Position numbers and translations under genes: made by a program. A DNA stretch of 64,000 nt from Gnetum montanum (lineage: Eukaryota > Streptophyta > Gnetopsida > Gnetales > Gnetaceae): assembly GCA_015680685.1 (NCBI GenBank), contig MNCI01009417.1:618168-682167 (forward strand), read 5' to 3'. Shown one piece after another: positions 46,256-54,931 of this stretch. A model generated the notes under the pieces. The model was not told the DNA's origin. It did no database searches and was given only the letters and a program-made list of their open reading frames with translations. How positions within the stretch are numbered: position 1 is the stretch's first letter; each line of letters begins with the position of its first letter.

Positions 46256-46524
46256 TCTCCGTGTTAGATTTTGAGGTTTCGCCTAGATCAGAAGCAGATG
46301 GAAAAATTGGTCCATTAGGGGACCAGTCGGCGTGCAACCATCAACGTGCGATGCATTGTGCAAACGCCTTAGAAAAATTCTTGTGGAAGTTCTTCATGGC
46401 GCCGCTAATGTGGGCCAAAACGGTCCCTCAAAGGGTGAGGCCCACCATGAACACCTCCAAAGCTGTGCGCACCAATGCAAGTCCATCATCGCCTGCGTAG
46501 GCCCCTTATTTCGTAACTTTCGGC
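46256..46524 (-). pseudogene. Antisense gene exon 3, element C (three stops)
   Basis: 269 nt. ALVRTALEVFMVGLTL and KNFHKNFSKAFAQC match A's LMHTALEAFMVGPTL and HYHKQFSKAFECC. TAA and two TGA codons interrupt it. The TGA codons fit CGA-to-TGA decay. Confidence 0.6.
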
Positions 46525-46611
46525 CTACGGAAAGGAGAAAACATGTGTTAAAACAAGAGCAAATATTTGAATATAAAAAGAGAGGAACAACCAGAGCTAA
46601 AACGCAATTAC

Positions 46612-47061
46612 CTTTCCACCTGGTATATTGTGCTAGGAGGATTTTGGAATAAGGTGTGTGCGCGGCCAGCTAGGAATAACGTGTCGTTGATATAGTTATG
46701 CCCCCGCAGCAGCCGATCCCACACACGAGTCAATGGACAGGCAGATCTTGGACCACTAGGGGGAACACCCTCAGCGACAAGTGGCCCTTCATCAATATCG
46801 TCCATAAATATTCTGATACCCTCCGCTGCACCGGGTAACATGGCCTCAATGATGCTCCACGCCACATCCTCACCTAGGTGGGACCAAATCACAACCCTGA
46901 AATGGTCTAGTATGAAGGCCAAAAATTTGCAGGCACCGTCCAGAAACCAGACCCCATTGTTCTTAACGGTTAAGTCTAGGGTCGGTTCACCGCCCTCAAT
47001 GGGACCAAACCATGTCAACATGCCAACTAGCTCAACCACTAGAAGGGGAGGTTTAGGGTCC
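46612..47061 (-). CDS. Antisense gene exon 2, element C: degenerate FCP1/NIF-like domain (open)
   Basis: 450 nt, open. PPLLVVELVGMLTWFG corresponds to the LLVLDLNGLL strand and DxD loop of NIF-type phosphatases. GVWFLDGACKFLAFILDHFRVVIWSHLGEDV corresponds to the RPxxxxFL...FxVxVWSS block, and PLTRVWDRLLRG...NDTLFLAGRAHTLFQNPPSTIY to LxxLWEK...NTLLLDDSPxKALxNPPxTAI. Catalytic Asp positions are replaced, so it is a pseudo-enzyme if the match is right. The acceptor CTTGCAG and donor AAAG/GTAATT are as in A. Confidence 0.62.
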
Positions 47062-47696
47062 CTGCAAGCCATTAAAACAACCTCAAAGATTAATCATATC
47101 GAAAAACTTCATTTGAAAAATGGACATTCGCGGAAAATTTTTCTAACAGTTACGCTCGGCGTATACCCTAGGCGTAGAGACAAACAGTTACGCTCGGCGT
47201 ATACGCTGGGAGTAGAGACAAACAGTTATGCTCGGCGTATATGCTGGGCGTAGAGACAAACAGTTACACTCGGCGTATACGTTGGGTGTAGAGAAACTGT
47301 TACGCTCGACGTACACGCTAAAAACTATCCACGCTGTACATAACACGACTTTACGCTGAACAAGCTTACGCTATGAAATATACAACTTATGCCCAGCGTA
47401 TACGCTGTAGAAACCCTTAGCGTATACGCCAAGCGTAGACCATCTACGCCAGAAGCCAGTATAAATGTCTACACTCGGCATATACGTTGAGCGTATATGC
47501 CAACAATCGTCTATGTTGAACACCAAAAAACGAAACCGTGATAGTCTACGCTGAAAACAACACACGCGGCGTCTACGCCGGTACAATACCCTGAACCCTT
47601 TACGCTCGGCGTATACGCCGAAACCTTGTATGCTAACTGTCTACGCTACAAAAACAGACGCCGAAAAAATAAACAAAAACAGAGTCAAGAGCCTAC
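47062..47696 (-). other. Intron 1 of element C antisense gene with GCGTATACGC array
   Basis: Contains units such as ACGCTCGGCGTATACGCTGG and GCGTAGAGACAAACAGTT at 47150-47300 and again to 47620. These are the same words that fill C's LTR U3. No conserved coding. Confidence 0.75.
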
Positions 47697-47827
47697 TTGC
47701 TGGAAGATCCAGGCCATGCGAGAAGGCTCGGGCGGGGTAGGCACTGCAGCATCGCCTCGCTCTCCTCCGCGAACGTCAGCTCTAGTCCTTTCTTTCCTCG
47801 ACCTTCCATTTCTTTGCCTCTACTCAT
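47697..47827 (-). CDS. Antisense gene exon 1, element C
   Basis: ATG at 47827 within CGCCGAGATGAGTAGAGG. 131 nt, ending two bases into a codon, with donor GTAGGC. The product start MSRGKEMEGRGKK is Gly/Lys/Arg-rich, like A and B. Upstream, an in-frame Pro/Asp-rich extension is just the GCGTCTACGCTGGGG repeat read as protein. Confidence 0.6.
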
Positions 47828-47979
47828 CTCGGCGTCTACGCTGGGGTTTGTCGCGGCATCTACGCTGGGGTTTCGCTCGGTGTCTACGCTGGGGTTTCGC
47901 TCGACGTCTACGCTGGGGCTCTGATCCACAGTTTACGCTCACGCTGAAAGTCAAATGACAAATGAAGCTCCTTCTCCCC

Positions 47980-47987
47980 TTTTTATA
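47980..47987 (-). promoter_or_regulatory. TATA box of the antisense gene, element C
   Basis: TATAAAAA on the minus strand, 153 bp before the ATG at 47827. GCGTAGACGCCGAGCG-type repeats (47828-47950) lie between box and ATG. Confidence 0.6.
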
Positions 47988-48149
47988 GCACGCCGACGCC
48001 AACGTCGACGCTGACATTGACGCCGACGCTGACGCCGCCGTCGCCCTCCATTTTTCTTGCTTTTTGCCTCGTTTTCCGTGCTTTCTCATATTTGCCTTAA
48101 ATTTTTCAAAAAAAATATAAAAATTATATACATAAACTAAATAAAACGT

Positions 48150-48360
48150 AAAATTTCGGCATTAAACTGCCGTTCCTTGCCCGGTAAGGCATTAAACTGT
48201 CATTCGTTGCCTGATAAGGCATTAAACTGCCGTTCCTTGCCCGGTAAGGCATTAAACTGCCGTTCGTTGCCCGGTAAGGCATTAAACTGCCGTTTCTTGC
48301 CTGGTAAGACATTAAACTACCGTTCGTTGCCCGGTAAGGCATTAAACTGCCGTTTTACTG
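48150..48360. repeat. AGTTTA minisatellite, upstream copy, element C
   Basis: Seven units of about 30 bp, GGCATTAAACTGCCGTTCCT with variants. The reverse complement carries CAGTTTAATGCCTTACCGGG, the same core as the B array. It sits between the antisense promoter and the RT acceptor. Confidence 0.9.
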
Positions 48361-48434
48361 TCATGTTAATCCACTGTCATACATATACACTAAAATTGCC
48401 AAAAGACATAAAACGACCGTTGCTATCTCACCAA

Positions 48435-48456
48435 GCTCTCTATTTATTGACAGGAA
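48435..48456 (+). promoter_or_regulatory. Predicted sense-strand splice acceptor before element C RT
   Basis: CTCTCTATTTATTGACAG precedes GAACTAGCC, with AG at 48452-48453 and a pyrimidine-rich run. It is homologous to the sites in A and B. Upstream of it the frame runs only through minisatellite DNA. Confidence 0.6.
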
Positions 48457-49565
48457 CTAGCCTAATGGATTGCAAGCACTTAACTAAGCCGTTAGTTATT
48501 GATGGACCATACGGCGAGGTTGAAAGGAATATCGACATGAATCTCATCCATGCGAGCTCATCAACAAACAACGCAATAATAGCTTCAACACAGCAAAAGG
48601 TTAACGACTATGAGGGTATGACAAAATCCCTCGACATAGAAGCCGAAAATATTACCGAAGATCCTCTAACCGAAACTCCCATCACCATTCCTAATGGGGA
48701 AATTAAAATTCTAAAATTAAGCACATTACTAGAACCGCATCTAGCTAGAGATATCGAAAACGTGCTTAGGGACAATATAAAAGCGTTTGCTTGGTCCTAT
48801 ATAGACATGCCCGGACTAGACCCTCGTATCATCCAGCACAACATTATCCTTGATCTGAGACTAAGGCCAGTGAAACAGAAAGCGCGAAAGGTCAAGCCCG
48901 AGGTAGCATTAGTAGTTCGTAGTGAGATTACTAAGCTCTACCAAGCCGATTTCATTAGGGTTGTTGATTACGCTGAGTGGGTGTCAAACATGGTTATAGT
49001 CCCAAAGAAGAACGGAAGTATCCGCCTATGCATTGACTTCCGAGACCTCAACGTAGCAACCATAAAAGATGACTTCCCCTTGCCTAGCATTGATCAATTA
49101 GTTGACTCAACCGCTGGGCATGCCCTGTTATCTTTTATGGATGGGTTCTCGGGATATAACCAGATACGTATTAACCGAGAACACCAGCTCCGAACCACTT
49201 TTATGACACCTTGGGGAACCTTTTGTTATACGATGATGCCTTTCGGTCTCAAGAATGCTAGGGCCACATATCAAAGGGCGATGATATACATCTTCAGCGA
49301 TTACATCTTACATTCACTCAATGATTACGTGGATGACATAGTGGTTAAATCAAAGACGTCAGAACAACATGTACAGGATCTTGACTTAGTGTTAAAACGT
49401 TGTCTAAAATACGAACTAAGGCTTAACCCAAAGAAATGCGTCTTCGGCATCAAGACAGGTAAACTGCTTGGATTCGTAACCTCAGAAGTAGGGATACGGG
49501 TAGACCCCGATAAGGTTAAGGCCATTACAAACTTGAAATCACCTAGCAACCTAACAGAACTTTGA
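48454..49565 (+). pseudogene. Element C reverse transcriptase block (open)
   Basis: About 370 open codons after the predicted acceptor. SNMVIVPKKNGSIRLCIDFRDLN, FMDGFSGYNQIRI, TPWGTFCYTMMPFGLKN and NDYVDDIVVKSK are intact RT motifs. The open frame extends back into the minisatellite to 48177, which I do not regard as coding. Confidence 0.88.
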
Positions 49566-49892
49566 GGGCTACAAGGTCGATTACAGTTCATCAGGAGGTT
49601 CATAGAAAAATTGACAGAAAAACTAACATCTATGAACCACCTACTACGCAAAAATGTCCATTTTGAATGGACCCCGCAGTGCCAAGAAGCATTTGACAAC
49701 ATTAAAATGACACCGCTCGACTACCCATGGTGTACCCACCCAAAAACGACAAGCCATTTTACATCTACCTAGCCACATTAGAATCATCAATCGCGTCTAT
49801 GCTTTTCCAGAAACAAGATGACGGAACTGAAGTCCCTGTATACTACCTAAGCCATGCATTAGTTGCCCACGAAAAAAGATACAACGACGTAG

Positions 49893-50368
49893 AGAAGTTA
49901 TGTTTAGCTTTAGTTTTCTCTTTAAAGAAATGGCGACATTATCTTTTCCAAAATCAAGCTAACATAATTTGCAAGGATAATGTACTCAGACCTATAACTG
50001 GAAGTATCTACGAATCAAGCAGGGTAGCCCGTTGGAAGGCCATCATAGCTGAGTTTGACCTGCGCTATGTGGCACAATCGTTAGTCAAGGGCCAAGCCAT
50101 AGCAAATCAAATGACTACGTCACCAACATAAGAAGTCATGTTTAACTTTAGTTTTCTCTTTAAAAAAATGGCGACATTATCTTTTCCAAAATCAAGCTAA
50201 CATAATTTGCAAAGATAATGTACTCCGAGCTATAATTGAAAGTATCTACGAATCAAGTAGGATAGCCCGTTGGAAGGCCATCATAGCTGAGTTTGACCTG
50301 CACTATGTGGCACAATCGTCAGTCAAGGGCCGAGCCATAGCAAATCAAATGACTACGTCGCCAACAGA
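49893..50368 (+). repeat. 238-bp tandem duplication in element C RNase H
   Basis: AGAAGTTATGTTTAGCTTTA at 49893 recurs as AGAAGTCATGTTTAACTTTA at 50131, and the rest of the unit repeats to 50368. The two copies differ at scattered positions. The offset of 238 is not a multiple of three. Confidence 0.9.
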
Positions 50369-51446
50369 AGATCTAGGTACAATAGAACCTGAATTCCCAG
50401 ATGAAAATGTAAATATAATAGATACGGTGCCAGATAACTTCGATGCCATTCTAAACTTCGATGGAGCATCCACCTCTCGAGGAGGAAGTGCAGCCGCTGT
50501 AATCACATACCCCTCTGGGGAAATTAAACCTTTTTCTTATCGCTTCGACTTTCATTGTACTAATAACATAGCAGAGTATGAAGGCCTCCCTAGAGGTCTC
50601 GCAGCCACACTAGCTTCAGACATCACATGGCTTGTAGTCAGAGGGGACTCACAACTGGTCGTAAACCAAGTCACAGACGTCTATACATGTAAAGCGCAAC
50701 AGTTACAACCATACTGTGATTTGGCTAAACACCTACTTAAACGATTCAAAAGCGTTGATGTCCAACACGTCTCTAGGAATGACAATACCATTGCAAACGC
50801 ATTAGCAACCTTGGCCTTAAACATATCCCCTGACATGTTTCACGTGTTACCAAGCTCCGTAACTAGTTGTGCTGAGCCCATAACCAATACTCTCGACATG
50901 CTGCCAATCGCATCTTTCAGTACAACACACGCTACTGAATGGTACAATGACGTAAAGGAATACCTTCTGCACGGTGAAACACCACAACATTTAACAAACG
51001 TACAAAAGGATGCAGTACGCAAACGTTCTAGACAATACACACTAATAGGAGACACATTGTGTCGCCGATCCTATGAGGGCATACTGCTGACATGCGTCAA
51101 TAGTACCGAAGCCCAAACAATTGTTGAACAAGTACACGATGGAATATGTGGGGGACACATTGCACTGAAGGCAATGGCAACCAAAATAAGATGCTTAGGC
51201 TACTATTGGCCACACATGGAGTACGACTGTCTGTCCAAGGTCAAAACATGTAGTTGTTGTCAAAAACACGGTAATCTAATCCATGTCCCACCGAATGAGT
51301 TGCATACAACACAAATCACATGGCCCTTCCAAAAGTGGGGATTAGACCTTATAGGACCGATAACACGCACATCTTCTGTCGGGCATGGTTTTATCATAAG
51401 AGCAACTGAATATTTCACGAAATGGGTGGAAGCTGCGCTCCTTTGA
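50307..51446 (+). pseudogene. Element C second RNase H and integrase zinc finger (open)
   Basis: A 379-codon open block. The RNase H end (GRAIANQMTTSP) leads to the second RNase H with DGAST, AEYEGL and GDSQLVVNQV, then the linker and an intact H-x6-H...C-x2-C finger (HDGICGGH...CSCCQ), then WGLDLIGP, the first integrase Asp. It ends at a TGA at 51444. Confidence 0.85.
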
Positions 51447-51512
51447 AAAACTACTTCTAAACATGTCTGCCACTTCATCCTCAAAAACATTGTAACCCGT
51501 TTTGGCATTCCC

Positions 51513-51953
51513 ATGACAATCATCACGGACAATGGGCCACAATTTAGTAGTGCCAAGACCAAAACGTTTTGTGATAGTCTAGGGATCAAAAATTCGTTTT
51601 CATCCCCTTACTATCCTCAGAGCAATGGGCAGGTGAAAGCAACAAATAAGACAATCATCACAATACTCAAAAAGATGCTTGCCCAAAGTAAACGAATATG
51701 GCACGAACAACTAGTGTATGCACTGTGGGCATACCGTACTACACACCGGACCTCGACAGGTAAAACTCCATACAGTCTTGTTTATGGTTCAGAAGCTATT
51801 TTACCTTTGGAATTACAGGTACCATCTCTAAGGATCACGCTTTCTGGACTTCTCGACGACAGGCAAAACAATGATCTACGCATCATTGACCTGGACTCGG
51901 TGGAGGAGAAGTGCATACGCACACTTGATCAGATTGAATGGTACCAAAAATGA
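51513..51953 (+). pseudogene. Element C integrase core, catalytic Glu lost
   Basis: ITDNGPQFSSAKT holds the second Asp, and SNGQVKATNKTI shows Lys at the catalytic Glu position (A has NGQEE, B NGQAE). LWAYRTTHRTSTGKTPYSLVYG is conserved. A stop and frameshift follow near 51953, before the C-terminal domain. Confidence 0.82.
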
Positions 51954-52189
51954 CAATGGCAACGACATCAACATGACGTTCATAAGCACCCCATCAAAGA
52001 AGGAGACCTTGTGCTTAAGGCTGTTCGAGAGCACCCAGATAAATTCTCAGTCAACTGGGAAGGGCCTTACCTAGTGATCAAATCATTCGACAACGGAGCT
52101 TTCAAGTTAGCTGACATGGACGGAAAAGAATTTGCAAATCCAACTAATCACTTGTTCCTAAAACCATGTTATACATAAATTTAAGCTCA

Positions 52190-52570
52190 GGTACATGCTC
52201 GTCCTAGAATCATGATGATAAACTGATACCACAGATTCGTCCTGGAATCATGACGATAAACTGATACCACAGATTAGTCCTGGAATCACGACTATAAACT
52301 GATACCATAGACAAGTCCTCGATTATGACTATAAACTGATACCATAGATAAGTCCTGGATTATGACTATAAACTGATACCACAAAACAGTCGCAACCATT
52401 AGAGTCTGCTAAGACTGTAAACTAGCTTGCCTTTTCATGGTCCTCTAAGACTTGAAACTGGCAATGTAACGTCCACCACAACGCTAAACGGGCAATGTCC
52501 AATGGGTTACGACATAAAACTAACCCATGATAGTTCGTTAAGACTATAAACTGGCACGTTCATCTCCGAC
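52190..52570. repeat. AGTTTA minisatellite, 3' UTR copy, element C
   Basis: Units such as GATAAACTGATACCACAGAT with GTCCTGGAATCATGAC (52240-52400), then looser units to 52560. The reverse complement CAGTTTATCGTCATGATTCC closely matches A's 3' UTR unit CAGTTTACCGTCATGATGCC. Confidence 0.88.
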
Positions 52571-53488
52571 TCTTCACTCCACAGCTATATTCATTTATCA
52601 GAATCATTGCATCCCTCATCGGCACACAATCTCATCAACATCGTCGACATTCCCACTCAGTGCTCAGAGCTGCTCCCAATATTTTTGTTCACCTGCAGCT
52701 GTTTAAATCTAAGCTCAGTTATTCATTCATGGTTTTCTTATCTCCTTGGAGTTATGTTTGCAGGATGACGCCCAAAAGTTCTCGTACAAGAGTGCATTTC
52801 ATCATAGGCAACAGGATGAGGCAATGTCCATTAATCCACCTTGCAAGACTAAATCAAACCGTTAACTCGTACATTCCCATTCCCCGAAAATTCACTATCT
52901 GCTCACCAAACTATTGCACACTGCAAAGCATTACAGCAGTTGCAACACATAAAACACGATATTCGCACATGAGTACAAGTACAAGTTTCTAAAATAAAAA
53001 AATAAAAAAAAATAAAAAACGGGACCCTTGGCACTTCCCATATAAGCCCCAGGCGGGAAGATATCGGTCTTGAAAATAGGTACTTATGTCAAAAGCAATC
53101 AAGAAATATCCTGTTGCATGGCTTTGGCTCTTCGCTTACAGTCTCCCCAAAAAAGGGTGCTGTTCCTCCAAAGAATGCAAAACATCACCCCGTGGCTTTG
53201 GCATTGACAACAAGCTCTCTTGAACACTAACCAAGAGCACTGTTCCACCAAAGGACGCGCATCGCATGCTTGAATTCCGAGTCTGCCAAAAAAATAAATA
53301 AAAAGATCAGCATGCCGCATGCTCAAGCATCCCATTTCCCCAGCATGATCCCTTGGGCAGTCACCAATCCCCACAATCCCTTCTCTCCTACTAGCTACCA
53401 ATCTCACCTTTTTCAATCTCATACACTACTAAACACGGTACGATGACATCTAGTCAAGTGGCAAAGGACAAAGCCTTTATCAAGTTGC
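52571..53488 (+). other. 3' non-coding region of element C
   Basis: No domain visible. It has an A-rich run at 52985-53020 and a block (53170-53270) shared with A's 3' region. Short open frames are not conserved in full. Confidence 0.5.
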
Positions 53489-53573
53489 TTGTGGTGTTTT
53501 GCGCTTCTTTGTCGACGCTTCTTGGGTCGATTCCTCCAAGCGTCAACAAAGAGGGGCCAATGAAACACCACAA
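53489..53573. other. Stem-loop spanning polypurine tract and LTR start, element C
   Basis: Outer arms TTGTGGTGTTT and AAACACCACAA; inner arms TCTTTGTCGACGCTT (53506-53520) and AAGCGTCAACAAAGA (53538-53552). The polypurine tract ACAAAGAGGGG runs into the LTR start at 53561. Compared with A, the inner stem has two paired (compensatory) changes. Confidence 0.8.
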
Positions 53574-54745
53574 AAATTTCGAGGTTGGCACTTGTCCAGC
53601 AAGAAGCAGGTCCCCGTGACCCTCAGACAACTTTGGCTACGTTTGAAGTCATACATGGAAATTTTGAGGATCGAAACACTTGGTTTTTACCAAGTGTTGC
53701 GCCAGCGTCTATGCCCAACGTCTACGCCCAGCATATACGCCCGACGCCCAGCATACACACCTCACATGTACACTCAGTACGTGCAACAGGAGAAAGAATA
53801 GAAGCAAGTCGGTGGCCAACATTCATCAGCGTATACGCCAGCATCCACCAGCGTATACGCCCAGCGTATACGCTAGCGTCCATCAGCGTATACGCCCAGC
53901 GTCCACCAAAGTTCACATGCCCAGCAAGTCCAGCGTATACGCCCAATGTATTGTACGCACCCGGTCGACACGCCACGTGTCTCCCAACCCGATTTTCTCG
54001 GTAAAACCCCACCTATAAAAAGCCCAGTTTTCCACTTTTTCAAGGTCAGCAAAAATTTACCAGAGCAAACCCAGAGCAATTACGCTGCAAACCAGAGCCT
54101 GAAACCCTCTACGCTGGAAGTCCTGTACGCCGAGCACAGTCTCTACGCTCCGCCTACCGTGCGAACCAGCCGCTTCCCTACACCCACCGGGGCTTTACGT
54201 CCGCCTTATGTTCAGCCACAACTACGTTAGACCGGTGCACCACATTTCCACTCCATAATATAGTTTACAGTTTACAGTTTATAGTTTACAGTTTACAGTT
54301 TACAGTTCACAGTTTACAGTTTACACTGTGTTCACGCTGCTTCTGCTTACGAGAGTTTACATTTACGCTCTGTCTACACCCTGTTTACATTGTTTACGCT
54401 TTACACGCCTTGTTTACGCTTTACGCTGTCTACGCCCTGTTTACACTATTTACGCTGCATACGCCTTGTTTACGCTGTTACGACGTCTACATTTTGTCTG
54501 CGCCTTGTTTACACTGTTCGCTCCGTTTTACGCCCGTTACACGGTTTACGCATAACCCAGCGTATAACACTTCGGTGGCGCTCAGGGAAATCCTTGTCTG
54601 ATCTGCGTGCGGACCACCCAAGGTACCCTACCTTCGTGCATTCCAGCTCGCCCTCAGGCAAAGGTAGGGTCATCTGTGCTCGTCCTGCGATCCCGCGGTC
54701 TCTGTTTTTCCTTCCAACCGGGGACCGACAATTTCAGGCGGTACA
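53561..54745 (+). repeat. Element C 3' LTR
   Basis: 1185 bp, homologous to 37398-38567, with TATA at 54014-54021 and an expanded run of TTTACAGTTTACAG units at 54260-54325. It ends GGTACA, followed by ATTCT. Confidence 0.95.
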
Positions 54746-54750
54746 ATTCT
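54746..54750. other. Target site duplication (ATTCT), right side of element C
   Basis: Matches 37393-37397. The A leader resumes directly after. Confidence 0.9.
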
Positions 54751-54901
54751 AAAACTGGGACAAAGGTGCAGGACACTGTGGGCAGTGTTTGGATAGAGGA
54801 CAAGAATGTAGGACACTGTGAAGAACGTCTGAAACTACGGCAAGGTGTAGGACGTTGTGGGTAGCATCTGAATGGTGGACAACAAAAAATGTAACAGGAA
54901 A
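54751..54901 (-). other. Element A leader, remaining part
   Basis: Contains GGACACTGTGGGCAGTGTTT and GGACGTTGTGGGTAGCATCT units, like 37170-37290 on the other side of C. Confidence 0.7.
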
Positions 54902-54920
54902 GGCCCTCCTTCTAGCGCTA
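54902..54920 (-). other. Primer binding site of element A
   Basis: The element strand reads TAGCGCTAGAAGGAGGGCC, homologous to the B and C sites with the second base changed. It lies about 11 bases from the LTR. Confidence 0.7.
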
Positions 54921-54931
54921 ATTTACTATAC

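Larger units (their letters stand above)
43713..47827 (-). pseudogene. Antisense spliced gene of element C (between protease and RT)
   Basis: Predicted exons, 5' to 3' on minus: 47827-47697, 47061-46612, 46524-46256, 46165-45125, 44961-44782, 44694-43915, 43814-43713. They sum to about 2.95 kb, or about 980 codons. Introns are GT-AG, for example donor GAAAG/GTAATT and acceptor TTTGACTCAG. The first exon encodes MSRGKEMEGRGKK...LTFAEESEAMLQCLPRP, aligning with A's MSRMKGKGK...LAFVKESEELLQHLPQP. Exons 2, 4 and 5 are open. Exon 3 has three stops and exon 7 a TGA plus a one-base shift near 44570. The tail is acidic. Exon borders are predicted by eye from homology among A, B and C. Confidence 0.82.
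48454..52178 (+). pseudogene. Element C pol: RT - RNase H - second RNase H - integrase
   Basis: Order: linker (WSYIDMPGLDPR), RT (YVDD at about 49329), RNase H, second RNase H (NFDGASTSRGG, NNIAEYEGL, GDSQLVVNQV), zinc finger (VHDGICGGH...CSCCQKH), DDE core, tail ending KPCYT at 52178. Breaks: a TGA at 49563, a small deletion near 49710, a 238-bp duplication at 49893-50368 that shifts the frame, a TGA at 51444 and a frameshift near 51953. The catalytic Glu of integrase is Lys (NGQVKATNK). Confidence 0.9.
37398..54745 (+). mobile_element. Element C: complete 17.3-kb Tat-like Ty3/gypsy retrotransposon
   Basis: LTRs 37398-38567 and 53561-54745 begin TG and end CA, with ATTCT duplications. Plus-strand order: primer site, gag-protease 38951-43042, minisatellite, antisense gene 47827-43713, minisatellite, acceptor 48453, pol 48454-52178, minisatellite, stem-loop with polypurine tract. 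It is nested in the leader of A. It is the best copy for reading the antisense gene, whose exons 2, 4 and 5 are open. Confidence 0.95.

Noticed and set aside
47828-47929. N-terminal extension of antisense exon 1 in C (DVERNPSVDTERNPSVD...)
   Set aside because: It is the GCGTCTACGCTGGGG repeat read as protein; the aligned ATG with A and B is at 47827.
48177-48453. Start of the RT frame at 48177
   Set aside because: This part translates the minisatellite repeat (PGKALNCRSL units); A and B show the RT exon starts after the GACAG acceptor.
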